Positions 23,252 through 35,849 of a stretch of 64,000 nt of DNA are shown here, piece after piece (positions within the stretch are counted from its first letter, which is position 1; every line of letters starts with the position of its first letter). Source of the stretch: Scatophagus argus (lineage: Eukaryota; Chordata; Actinopteri; Scatophagidae). The translations under genes were made by a program, and so were the position numbers. Below the pieces are notes generated by a model. The model did not search any database. It saw only the letters and a list, made by a program, of their open reading frames with translations, and was not told the DNA's origin. The DNA lies in the NCBI RefSeq assembly GCF_020382885.2, contig NC_058498.1, positions 19,807,001 to 19,871,000 of the forward strand, written 5' to 3'.

Positions 23252-26067
23252 TACATTGTCTGGTGCTTTGTGGTGTTATTGTCCATATTAGACACAGTGC
23301 ACAACAATTTTTAACCTTTTTTCTCCATCCATCCACAGTCTGGGGTCATTATGTCTGCAACCACAGCTGACCACAACACACCTAAGTAAATAATCCCCCC
23401 CACCAGGCTCACAGAAGAACAACTGAGCTGAGACAGACTCTGCAGGCTCCCTCCCAGTTCTACATGGTAGCAGGACCTGGCCTGAGTCCCAGGAGCCAGG
23501 ACCTCTCTGAACTACTGCAGATCAGACAAGAAGCTCATTGTGTGGGAATGCAATGAAGTTTCCATGACATGGGTTTCTTGCATGTTCTGCACGTTTCTTT
23601 TCCAAATATATTCTCAACAAAGGATATTTGGTCTTTTTATGTACATGTGAGTGTGGATGTCTGGCTCTGGAGAAATGATATAGGCTGATGTAGTGTTAAT
23701 CTTTACACTGGAAAAACACTGAAATGTGTAAAAGCACAAGATCATAGTCAGTAAGCTATGCCATTTGTGGCATTCAGGATACTGACACAGAGTCACAGTC
23801 CATACAGCATCCTCTAATGTGGAATGTAATCAAAGTAATCAAATTTAATTAGTATCTGCACCATGAATGAATTATCACCAGTGGGTGAATACAGTTTTGG
23901 TCTAATCCAGCAATGTAGGTTCTCCCCAATAATCATTGATACCAGTAATTTTTCTCCTTCATTATGTTTTAGGACATCTTGACTTCATTTGAAAGTGACA
24001 GCTGAACAGAGACAGAAAAGTGAGAAGAGAGAAGTGCAAAAGGTCCTTGCTGGATCCCAAAACATGCTGCTATAGCAAGGCACAATCTGTCAAGAACAAA
24101 CCAAGCATCCGAAATAGCAGTAAATTAACAAGAAACACCACTACATGTCACTTACAGAGCACAGAGATGGTCCGTTAGTCACCCGTAAGAGGGCTCTTAA
24201 AGACTCAGAGGTCATTGAGGCCTGCTAAAGCCCAGTTTCTGCACTGCAGAGCAAATGCCTGACTTTAGATATTAGATATGGTTTGAAGAGCTGGTAATAT
24301 AATTGGATTTCTCAACAAGGAAGGAGGTTACAGGCTAGCCCTGGCAATAGGGAGGCCTAATTAAAGAGCTGAGAATACCAAAACAGTGAAGGCATCATGA
24401 CTGGGAAGTTGCTGCTGGGATTCCCTCGAGGATTTCATTCAAATGTAAACATATTGGTGCACTCACACACATGACTGATGCACATTGACTAATATGGCAG
24501 TTCACAGATGAAAAAAAAGGAGCTGGATCAACTTTTTTTACATGATTGTTAAATTAAAACCAACCAACTAACTAACTAGCTACTTAGAAACCAAAGCTGC
24601 AGCTTCTTCAGTAATTTTAACTTTTGAGCTAAGGTTCATGATGGAGTAGCAGCGCCATCTACTGTTAAAACTGGGTAGTAGCAATACTGTGATGTCAGTA
24701 AATGTAAATTGGGGGAATTATTGAGCCCATTGTGGACGACAATGGAATCCTTTGAGAGCTCAAAATATAAAAAAGAAGAGCATTCATGAGTAGAAAAAGG
24801 GCTGACTATTGATCCTTGTTCAATTGTAACTGTGTTACTATGCATTTCCAACACTGTATATACTGTACATGGGTGTACATCCTTAAACTATAACTTGACT
24901 GAGAGACATTCATGGCTAGCATTTATGGTAAATGAAGCAGCCATTCTGAACAGTGTTTAAAGGTACTGACAGTTGTTGCTACAGAGAAATTCATCCATAG
25001 TCAACATAAAATAGATACAAGTGACAAAAAACTGAAAACAAGTTGGAGTTGCAGAAAACTAAACGTCTGCCATTTATTTTTTAAAAATGCAATCATAAAA
25101 GGCACAGACAAAGAATATATTAATTGCACAACACAATTCAAATCATGGTGAAATCAACTGGAATTTACCCCACAGCACTGATTATATTTTGTAAATTCAA
25201 GGGCAAATTGACTATAGTAGTATTGCTATTATAATGTAGGGGTGATATGCAGTACACACAGAAATATTATTATTATTGCATGTAGCCATTTCTGTAAAAT
25301 AACTAGCTGCTGTTGGCTCTGTTCTCATACACAATTACTATTATGTATGAGAATAAGATACACAAGATTTCAATCTTGATTTAACTAAATATTCTAAACT
25401 TAAAACAAGCAGAACCGTCTTCAGTTGTTCATGTTATAAACATTCAATTTTATGCTATGTTTAATGCTTGTAAACCCCACTATGTTTTATTTTATTTAAA
25501 AGGAATTTTCAGGACATAAAACAACAGCACCAAAAAATGTAAAAAAAGAAATGTAAAAAAAAACACACAAAAAAAGGGTAACCACTGACAATAAAAAAAA
25601 CCCCACAATAACCAATACCAGTGACTCAAGTACTGGAGGAGTTGAAGTTAGCACTGATGATTAGCACCATACTGGATGTCCTACTGCACAACCAAAGAAA
25701 TCTGCTACATAGGTGCTGACTTTTGGTAAAGACTGCTGACAGAAGAGATGGTTCTGGCTACGCAAGACGAGGTAAAAAGTAAAGAGAGGAGTAAAAGTTG
25801 AACATGTTTCCTATCATTAGCTGTCACACTAACCAAGTGCTACTGTGCAGGTCCAATGTACTTTTAAGCTTCTGATGATCACTGAAACAGTGGTAGTTCA
25901 ATCAATCAAACACTTATTCACAGATAAAACATAGTAAACCAAGACAAGTGTTCAGTTAGCTGCCAGACTATTTTATCTATAATGACAGTAAAATACTGTC
26001 AGCACTGACCAGAAATGTGATCTCTGAGCAGTCCTCTGAGTGCTACAGTATCTAAAGATTTCATTGC
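23252..26067. other. No supported gene
   Basis: AT-rich intergenic sequence. An exon-like piece at about 23339-23384 (acceptor CATCCACAG, donor GTAAATAA) is too short to interpret. No RNA gene or complete repeat was recognised. Confidence 0.5.
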
Positions 26068-26073
26068 TTTATT
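26068..26073 (-). promoter_or_regulatory. Poly(A) signal of spata18
   Basis: AATAAA on the minus strand, about 60 bases after the predicted spata18 stop codon at 26134-26136. The 3' UTR would be very short. Confidence 0.55.
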
Positions 26074-26133
26074 TGGTGAAAGCATGAGAGTAGCCATACA
26101 GATGAAATGAGGTGTGAGATGACAGAGAGGCCT

Positions 26134-29100
26134 TCATAGATGGCTAGCTGTGAGACGTTCAGGAGACAGGCTTCTTTTGCTGTTAAATGCCTAAAAAAGA
26201 ATATTTTGATCACATTTTCAACTTTTGAGTAAAATCCAAGTCCAAATCCAAATAAAGGAAGCAATGAAGTATATATCCTTACAGCCAGGGGCGTCCATGC
26301 ATGTTTGTTAGGTGGAAAAAGTGATACATATGAGTTTGAAGTTTATGAGTAGCTGAGCAAACCCACCAAAATGACCCAATCCACTTTGTGAGCAAATGCC
26401 CAAATATTTCTGTGTGTCTGGAGGTCAAATATTAGAGACTTACAAGACTGCGAGTTGGGCTGAGAGAGCGAGAGCGAACAGGGCTGGCACTCCTGCTCCG
26501 GCTTCTGCTCCACTGCAAAAACAGAAGAGTCACCAGTAAGCACATGAGCCTTCGCGATTACTTTCACACTCTTAAATTGTTCCCTAGAGTAACACCTCAA
26601 TGAATTCTAATTTTTTTTTGGAGTAGTATACAGTCCCGTACCAGAGCACCTCTTCTAGTCACAGCTTCGCCCTTCACTAGCACAGCATCTCCTTCCACCA
26701 AGGCTGGCCACACATGGTGCATCACTAGAGGAGCAGTGAAGTCAGAGTCATAGCTACGACGATACCTGTAGAGAGGTGGGTGAAAACAGATGAGGTGAGC
26801 TCTGAGTATTTCTGTGTAGTGTGGAGGGTGACATCTACTGGTAGATACATTAAATAACAACTAGATTTAGTGATGAACTGTGGTTCATAGGGTGATGTTT
26901 TACACAGATTGTCTGGGAATGTAGCATGATTTCTGAACCGATGCTTTCTGTAATTACAATGCATCAAACTGACCAAATGAGCACCACAGTTTTACTGAAC
27001 CGTTACAAGAGAGCCTGATTGCTATAAAAGAACAAATATGCAGCCTTTCTCAGAATTTAGAATCAATACTGCATAAAGAACTAACTTATTGTCATTGTAA
27101 AGTTCTCCACCGCTGGCAAAGGCCAAGTCAAGAGGAGGATCCAGTGTCTGCATGGCAAAGGCCACCCTGCACGTGTCCCTGATCAAGGCACTGATGAGGA
27201 CAAAGTCCACCTCTGGCGGGAAGGAGATCTGAGGATTCACATTCATGGCATTGATCACATCCTGGAGAGATGAAAGTCATAGTCAGCCTTTTTCAGTATC
27301 CAACCACATTCATTTGGTCATACATGTTGCAGGGGACACATGAGAGAAGTAGTCCTACATTGACGCTGGCCTGAACATCATAGAGGTCCAAGTTCCTGAC
27401 AATGTAGTCCACAGCTGCATCCTCAAGACTCTCTGGTCCAAAGTGGGATGGGGACAATGTCTTTCTCACACGCAGCTTAAACTGACGGAAAGCCAGTTTT
27501 GCTGTCTTAAAGGATTCCTGAGACACGATAACATGAAACCCTGAATCAAGTCCAAATAAACATTTTCTCTGCCCACACTTCTGATCTACCCACATTTACA
27601 TGTTGCTCTAAAATATTTCCAGTCATACCACAACAGCAGTGAAGATGATTTTCTGGACCATGTCTAAGTCAGAGATGTAACGTCGAAGCAGAGTCTGGGC
27701 CTCCAGACGCTCCACTGCATACAGGTCATTGAAGCGCGATACAAGGCGTGCGTGGCGGGAGGAGTTAGTGAGCTGAGCTCTGGTGGGCGACTCGCTCCTC
27801 ACGGGGCTGGAGGAGCGGCTGAGTCTGGGCAAGGGGCTCGGAGAACGACTTCTCACCAACCTGAAGGAGAAGGAGAGAGAAACACACATGAACCACATCA
27901 TCATTTGAGACATCATTCTGCATGGTGGTGTCAGAGTGTGTGCATACAGTATTTGCATGTGTGTGCTGGGTGCAGGTTTACCTCTCCTGCAGCATGGCCT
28001 TCTCTGTGCTCAGGTAGGACACTTCATCTCTCAGCAAGCGGATCTGCCGCTCATAGTCACCAAGAGCATCCAGCTTCCTCTTATAAATCTCCACCTGCTC
28101 ACGTGCGGATCGCAAACTGAAACACAGATACAGTTCGCATCAAGAGACAAGCACATTTGCATTTTGAAGACAAATATATTACGACAGTATTTGAGTGTAT
28201 CACCCACTCTGCTTTCAGTTGCAATATTTCGTCCTCAGTGGCCAGCAGAGTGGTAGCTGATTTGCTCCTTATCTCATCCAGCTCCTTCTGAGCTTCGACC
28301 AGTCTGGTAAAACAATCCATACAATGGAACTTTTTGAGCAATTTATACAAGTTAAGTTTGGAAACTCTGACTAGCTGAAACTCTGACTAACCCTACTTCT
28401 GTTGTCTCTTCTCACTTAGACTCACTCTGCTCTGATGGACTCCAACTGCAGCCGAGTGGAGCACAGCTCAGTGTCCATCTTTTGCATCTCGCTATCATGG
28501 GAGACAGAAAGCTCCCTGATCCTCCTGTCCTTTTCCACTGAATCCTGATAACAACAAATAATACAATACATTACAAATATTATACAATAACCACAACACC
28601 AGATGGCAATGAGGAAAATTATTCAAATTGTGTGGACATCTTGATATATTTTCTGTCTACAGGGCACAACGTTAGAAAGGAAAGGAATTCTGTGTTGTTA
28701 CACAGGGTAACAGATGGTGTCACCTGGATAAGCTGCAGACTGGTGTCATCAGTGACCGTGGGCCTCGCCATTGAGAAGCAGGTTCCAAGCCAAGGCAGCA
28801 GGCGCATTTTGATAGTGTCCACTCCAGCATAGTGTCCTCCTGAGTGTGTGTGTTGAAAAGTTCATGTTTAATTACAACCTGCTTCATTCTTTGTAAACAA
28901 AAACAAAGTCCTATAGTGCAAATGTAAAGCTCACCCTCAGCAGCTGTGCGGTTGAGGATGGAGAACAGTTGGCCCTGGATCTTGGCAGTTAGTTCAATTA
29001 GTTCACAACATCTATTCAGATTCTGGTCACAGGAAATGACCTGGGAGGGTGAATATGAGTTAGTCACTTCGTCATCACAGCACATTAGTGGATTCCTATA

Positions 29101-29892
29101 TGATTGTAATTTATTTATTTTATTTTATTTTATAGTGAGGGTTTGCTGACAGACCAAAGGAAGCAATAGCTTGCCCAGTTTTGTTATAAGGCACTAGTAA
29201 GAGAGACAAATGCGCCACACATCGACTGTGTTGATTTGTGTGCATTTATAGTGTAATCTGCAAGTAATCGCTATATTTGAAGTTTCGACAAATCACTTCC
29301 GGTCTCTTTGCAACGCACTGTCCCAGTACTGTAGCCACCCAGCGGGTTTCAACAGGAAGTAAAAGGATGTGAAGCATCTGAAGGAAAAGATCTTTGGACT
29401 AGTCTAGCAGTAGCCATGGTGACTGGCGCCCATAGCAACCAAACTCTACCGGGAAATCAGCTAAACAAGTAAATTCCTTTAGTTACTTTAGCTTTGTGTT
29501 ATGTTTTAAATTATTTAATGTATTTCCAATGCTGTCTAAAATAATGGACAAATAAATGGACAAAAGGAAGATGGTGAAAAAAAAATAACCTGTTGGCATT
29601 AGTAAACAATGCAAGGAGGGTAACGTTATCTACAACACTTTGACTAAAACTTAGCTAGGAAGATTTTACCCGTATGATATGCAATTAATTTTTAGCCTCT
29701 AATTCATTAGACAGTTACCGTGGAACAGATAGCGAAGCGGGCTGAGGCAACTGATGAAGTGCTTTGGTCAGATTTAGGTCGGTCATTACTTATTAATTAA
29801 CTTACATGATAGTCTTTGTACCAGCTCTCGAGCTTCTCCTGTAAGACGCTGAAGGAAGATGTATTGGTTAGTCTCCTCAGAGTGTCGGCCAT
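26134..29892 (-). CDS. spata18: Mitochondria-eating protein (Mieap/SPATA18), 12 exons
   Basis: Coding exons (minus strand, 5' to 3'): 29806-29892, 28935-29040, 28724-28839, 28426-28544, 28208-28303, 27982-28116, 27629-27860, 27359-27517, 27086-27261, 26642-26765, 26444-26512, 26134-26190. They sum to 1476 bases, giving 491 residues with phase kept across all joins; the human protein is 538. The N terminus reads MADTLRRL with LQEKLESW, followed by coiled-coil exons ([15 protein letters not shown]). Next is an RS-rich linker ([16 protein letters not shown]) and the conserved C-terminal Mieap domain (RIRVRK-like [34 protein letters not shown]). The tail is again SR-rich. In mammals the protein is p53-inducible, binds cardiolipin and takes part in mitochondrial quality control. 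The gene is head to head with sgcb, 1.2 kb apart. The last exon, chosen by phase and a TTCTTTTTTAG acceptor, is the least certain. Confidence 0.9.
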
Positions 29893-31124
29893 GTTCGTCC
29901 ACAATAACTAGCGTAACAGGTTTAAAACTGCCTCCGGAGGAGAACAACAGCCGGGAGATATAGTCTCTAAGGGACGTCCAAATACCAAGCACCGCCTCAG
30001 TTGTGGCAACCAAGTGAGGAAGAGGAGCCGACAACCAAACCACGCAACGTTTTAAATAACTCGCGACGGATAAAGTACGAGTTCTCTCCGCCGCTCCTGT
30101 GCAGGTTCTGCTCTCTGCTCTGATGGATATACGATTGTAATGTCACACTGTCAAATGACACCAAAGGCCAGCAGAGTAACACTGTGGCTCAGTAACACAG
30201 ATATGCTGATGTTTCCACCTAGTGATCCAATTATCCGATTATCATACAGCAGGCCATACTGAACTGAATCACATGTGCAGAGAGCGTATGCATAATGAGA
30301 ACATTTATAAACGAGTAGCCTGAATTATGTGATTAAAATAATCATAGCATAAAACCAAAAACAAGCATCCTAGAGTTAAAACAACTATAATGTAGTTATA
30401 CAGTACTGATATAAATTTCTCTAGTCATATGCATATTTATGATAATAATTGTAATAATAATAAGTGATTATTATTTATCAGCGATATTGTCCTCATCACG
30501 TGCCTTGATCAGAAATATATATATATAATTGAAGTTGCTTTGACTTTATCCTTTTAAAAAGATAAAGCCAAAGCAACATCAATATCTATATATGGGCTAT
30601 ATTTTAATCCACACACTGTCCTGATTTAGTCTGCATCAGCCATATACCTTGCCTCATGCTCAAGATTTCCTGTCAGTTTGTCTCTATGTGCTTCACCAAT
30701 GGCAATTTTATATAAGTTTTGGTGTTCAACAAAAAAAATGAAATCATTTCTTTATTATTATTATATGCTAAATATAGCTTTGATTTAACTGTAATTGAGA
30801 AGTCGAGCTCGGATGTTATGGCCCGCTTGGCGTTTTATCTATGGAAAATATGAATGGACATGTTTTTCTATTTTAGTATCCCAATGTTATTGGCTGGCTG
30901 AACTTGGAATAGACCATTTTATTATCATCATAGAAACGTTCTTTTTTAGCGCACGCTCAGTGCAAATAAAACTTATCTCAGTTTGTTTATATCAACATAA
31001 GCTTTTTTAATCCATGAAGTATCTTCCAGGCAATAACTTACAACGTAATAATTTCTTTCGCCTTTTGGCTATGAAACATGGTATGTCCCCTGTCACCCCT
31101 GCAAGCAGGAGAGGGAGGGTAAAC
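29893..31124. promoter_or_regulatory. Shared 5' interval between spata18 and sgcb
   Basis: About 1.2 kb separates the two divergent start codons. CG-containing sequence lies near the spata18 start (about 29890-30115). No TATA box is obvious on either side. A long hairpin (30516-30594) lies in the middle. Two separate promoters or one shared promoter would both fit. Confidence 0.45.
30516..30594. repeat. Near-perfect palindrome, about 38-bp arms
   Basis: GTTGCTTTGACTTTATC is followed after about ten bases by GATAAAGCCAAAGCAAC, its inverse with one mismatch (an A-G difference that would still pair as G-U in RNA). The match extends outward through AT-rich flanks to arms of about 38 bases. A transcript would fold into a long hairpin. 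It could be a miniature inverted-repeat element or, less likely, a small-RNA precursor. Confidence 0.75.
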
Positions 31125-31377
31125 ATGGCGTCTGAGCAGGTCCGTTATCTTCAATATTTGTTGTTATTCTTTCCTCTTTAATTCGTTCTCTGCTTATATA
31201 TTTGTAACGAGGGCAAAAATACGTATTCCTAACTAACATGGTGTAATAAATATGAATATACTGGACATTTTTGCCTCCCTGAACAGCTGTGTGGCCTGCG
31301 GCTCGTTATTATAGTTAGCGTCTTATGGAAATAAAATGCAGAGAATTATTGCAGCAAATCTGATGTTTGACAACGAA

Positions 31378-31412
<35 letters not shown>

Positions 31413-34123
31413 AGCATGGAAGCTGTATGATAATGTGGAAAGTCGAGTTTATTTCTGTTACGCTGCTAAAATGAGTGCAGTTTATTTTTAGTTATGGCCA
31501 CAGACTGGCAGTCGCGGGGCATTTCACTGACAAGCATTCCAGCGCAGAGCACTACAGACAGTAAACATAAGTAAGATCTAAAACGTAAAGTTTCATTCTG
31601 CTATGTGCAGCGAATGTTCATTTGTAGAGATGTTCATACACCGAGAAAGACAGAATATAGTGTGAGTGAGAAAAGCAAGAAAACAGTGTTACCTCGACGT
31701 GTATTATTACACTGATCTTGACGAGAGTATGAGAAGTTTGATTTAAAAAGCAAATTTAGTCGTTACATTGTGTTATAAGACCATGATACCAAATTTGTGC
31801 TGGGAAACGGTTATTTTTGGTGTGTAATTTTATGACTTAAAACTAATTACCGATTCCTCATGCTTCTCCTTACTGTCAAAAGTATATATTTGGTGTCATG
31901 CCTCAGAGATTGTTTTGCCTTCCAGGAGAGTTCCAATGGGCCTGTGAAGAAGTCCATGCGAGAGAAGGCTATAGAAAGACGTAACATCAACAAAGAACAC
32001 AACAGTAACTTCAAAGCAGGCTATGTACCCATAGAAGAAGAACGTCTTCATAAGACAGGGCTGAGAGGACGCAAGGGAAACATGGCTGTTTGCATCGTTG
32101 TCCTCCTCTTCCTCCTCGCCTTAATTAATCTCATTGTGAGTAAACGTGCTTGCTTATCAGTGGATAGTACACCTTGCTGAAAATTGTGGTAAAGAACTGA
32201 CAGAGAATAACCATATTGGACGATCATGAATCATGGTCTTTTAAAATGTGCAACAACTCTACTGTTTTTCAGATCACTCTGGTAATATGGACAGTGATTC
32301 GTATTGGTCCCAATGGATGCGACAGCATGGAGTTCCATGAAAATGGCCTGCTGCGCTTCAAACAGAAGGCGGACATGGGCATCGTTCACCCACTGCACAA
32401 AAGCACAGTTGGAGGGCGTAAGGACCAGGACTTGGTCCTTGTTGGCAACAATAACCCGGTGAGAAACACAAGTACATTTACAGTGAGCACTGAGCATTTT
32501 AAAAACAGAGAACAATTTATCATGTTGTGACTTCAAGAACTCGTCTCTTTTAATTTTTGCTGTTGTTCCAGGTTGTGTTCCAGCAAGGCACCACTAAGCT
32601 GAGCGTAGAGAAGGACAAGACCTCAGTCGTCAGTGATGTTGGCATATCCTTCACAGACCCTCGCACGCAGACAACGTTCTTTAGCACAGACTTTGAAAAC
32701 CATGAGTTCCATTTGCCCAAAGGTGTCAAAGTCCTCAGTGTGAAAAAGGCTTCTACAGAAAGGGTATGTATAATTCTGTATAATGTCTGACAGCTATAAC
32801 AAAAAGTAATTCATTCATTATGTTTATGAATGAAGTTTATTATGTTTCACAACCTTTGCACAAAGTATCATGAGCACACATTAACCCATAATGATAAAAA
32901 TGAAATGTCATTTTTAGAAATTTTGCAAATGAACAAATAAAGCATTAAGGGGACACACTGGACTTCATCTCTGTAAAGTGGAAGATGTTAACAGACTATT
33001 CTGGACAATCTTCAGAATAAGTATCCGAATGTGTTCAAGTGGCCCAACCAAAGGACAGACTTGAAATGTGAACATCCAGAAAAATGTGAAAATCTGAAAG
33101 AGAGTCATATGCAATACAGATAATGTAGATAATAAGCTGCTAAATACAGAATGGAGAAGAGGCAATATTTATTCACTGTTTTTACAATGGCAGAAATAGA
33201 AGTGGGAACATGAATATAGATATAAAAGTATATTGCTTTTGTATCTTTAATAAATGTGTAAAAAATGTTTTCAGAACCTGGTTTCACATTGTAATTATTC
33301 AGTTTTTTGTGTAATGGCAAAATATATTTTTATATTCAATGCACATGCATATGTGGAAAAATTAGTTGAGACCAAATCCTTTGTAGACCTCTGCTGTTTA
33401 TAGTATTGATTAATCTCAAGTTTAAAAAATAATCACATTTCACACATTTTCCTTCTTGGCTTCTTAGCTACTTATTATGGAATATGCTCACTGGATTGTG
33501 GGTTTAGCATTCCACTGAAAATCCCATTGTTGAAGCGAAACATCCATTTACAATTCAAATCTCATGTCTCCATGATTTCAGATTACCAGTAGTGCAGCAT
33601 CTGACCTGAATATTAAAGGGGACAGCAAGGCCATCATTCGTGGAAATGAGGGCGTCAACATCATGGGCCGGACTGTAGAGTTCAAAATGGGTGGAGGCAT
33701 CGAGCTCAAGGCTGTAAGTATGGAATATAGCAGCTTGTTCAGTTAACATGACATGACTTGGGTGTGTGACGCTGGAGTTTAGTGTGCCTGTTTTCCCACT
33801 TTGGTACAAAATTTCCCCAGATTTCGTGTTTTCAAATAAAAGTTTTGCAAACTCCTGCATGAATACAGTTTACAGGTAATGAAGATGTGAGGATTAATTA
33901 ATTATGGTTATTGTCTTTGCAGGAGAACAGCATTGTCCTCAATGGATCAGTCATGTTCAATGCAACACGCATCCCTAATTCTGCAGGAGATGTATATTTC
34001 GATGAGGGTCTGGAGCGATACAAGCTCTGCATGTGTGCAGATGGGACTCTGTTCCGTGTGCAGGTGAAATATCACAACATGGGCTGCCAGACTTCAGATA
34101 ACCCTTGTAGAAAAGCTCATTAG
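31125..34123 (+). CDS. sgcb: Beta-sarcoglycan, 6 exons
   Basis: Coding exons: 31125-31139, 31926-32135, 32273-32458, 32572-32763, 33582-33713 and 33923-34123, in total 936 bases or 311 residues (human 318). Exon 1 encodes only MASEQ; the human start is a longer alanine run. The order is type II membrane protein: a cytosolic N terminus (SSNGPVKKSMREKA), a membrane span at about residues 58-83, then the extracellular sarcoglycan domain (RIGPNGCDSMEF, FQQGTTKLSVE, NEGVNIMGRT). The C terminus has the cysteine cluster CMCADGTLF, GCQTSDNPC, and N-glycosylation sites NGS and NAT. It is a subunit of the sarcoglycan complex, which stabilises the dystrophin-glycoprotein complex at the muscle cell surface; loss in humans causes limb-girdle muscular dystrophy. 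The frame is intact with all splice sites canonical. Confidence 0.96.
31380..31408. repeat. AT dinucleotide microsatellite in sgcb intron 1
   Basis: About fourteen uninterrupted AT units, a site prone to length variation. Confidence 0.9.
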
Positions 34124-35176
34124 GAGACTTGACTGGAATCTGTTGTTACATCTCCCTACAATTGTCACCACTCAAGTTAAATTACAAATTTGTGTATGTA
34201 CGACATTTTATCTGCGGTTCTTCATGACTTGCACATAATAATACCTCTGCAGTTCACCTGGCTAATTCCTCATTTTATTTGCCAAACAGGAATTGTGTTA
34301 CAGATTATTGCCAGTTGGCCAAAGATATTAATATCCTTGTAAATGCGTAGGTATTTTTATTGTTCTGCAGGGTTGCCCATTTTATCTACAATTTATAATG
34401 CCATATCAATGCATAACACTCCCAAATTAACATTAAACTGTGGTTTATACTGCCCATTGACAGCAATTAAAAACTTCAGAATTTATGTTTTGCCTTACCG
34501 TCCAGTATTACTAAGTTACGAACCTTACTGAGGGGTTGTGTAAGATTTTATTTGCTGTTCATTGTTTCTGGCAGCTGTGTTTGATATTTTGTTTATAATA
34601 TTCACTGACAAGCCTGAGACTTTATATGATTTAAATTTTATAATTTGTGCATTATTGATTTGAGGAAGTGTAAAACGCTAGATACATTTTAAGCCATCCG
34701 GTAATGCTAAGGCAGAGTCGGTCTGTTTCTGCACATGTTGGACTGTGCACGTGCCAATGGATTTACAAGGGATGATTCAGAAAATAATATATGTGTAATA
34801 TTATAATTTTGTTGCAAAACCTTTTTTACACTAAAATAATGCAACATTGAAAAACAGAACAAGAGCCTTGCACCAATGCTCTGTCACATATTAATGCAAA
34901 GCTCTTTAAATGTTGCTTTTCATGACTGTCAGGAAGGTTTAAATGTTTAGTAGCTTGGTTTGAAGCTATACTCGAATTTTGTGCAATACAGTACAAAAAG
35001 TTTGACTTTGATTTTGCTTATATGTATTGTCTTGTCTGTTTTCAAACAGTACTGATGTTGAGAAATGTCCCGAAGTATCATGAAGCCTGTTGTGAGTGTT
35101 TTTGTTGAACTAAATGACAAAAAGCAATCAGCCTTATTTTAAAAGTTGTCCAGCATCTCATTGCTATGTTTGTTTC

Positions 35177-35182
35177 AATAAA
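35177..35182 (+). promoter_or_regulatory. Poly(A) signal, likely sgcb
   Basis: AATAAA about 1.05 kb after the sgcb stop codon. It is the first canonical signal I see in the AT-rich 3' flank, which implies a 3' UTR of about 1 kb. Confidence 0.5.
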
Positions 35183-35849
35183 GAAGCACAACATGTTGCT
35201 CTGTGAAACTTATTATTGTTGGTTCACAAATGTCTCATATGCTTATATGGTCTTTCGTAACCATAAAAGAATACTGTGCCTCATGTTTTGTTATCTGATA
35301 GAATGTGCAGGGAAGGGCCTGGTTCTCCTTGCCATAAACTTTCAAGATTGCAGTTATCTGTCATACATAAAGAGGAAAACAGTGACAGTAAGACATTAAC
35401 TAGACATGTTAGTGAGTGAATGAATCACTGAATAACATCCTTGGGTAGGGACATGTTAAGCTGCACACAGCAAAATACTCTTCAGACTTTGATCAGAAGT
35501 GCTGGACACAGAGTTAATACACTGAGAGCACTCTGGATGTGAAAAGACACAAGTCACAAGATTGTCATACTGGGTGGATAAGAGTGAATACGCAGGTGAG
35601 TTTGACTTTAGTTGATTTACTGTTTGTATTATTGTATATCAGTGTGGGGTTCTTTAAATCTATTGAATTGCTGTGATGAAGAGTGATACATTTTTTATAT
35701 TTGGTTTAATTTAGTTTAGTTTTGATTGTACAAAGAGTGTTTTTCATAGAACATATTCTGCAGCTAAAAATGGATCTTATTTCTTTCTTTTTGAATGAAT
35801 TCCCCAATTGTCATTCATGATCTCTCATTTACTCTCAGGTCAGGTTGTG

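Noticed and set aside
27752-28256. Plus-strand frames over the spata18 exons
   Set aside because: Antisense of confirmed spata18 exons 6 and 7.
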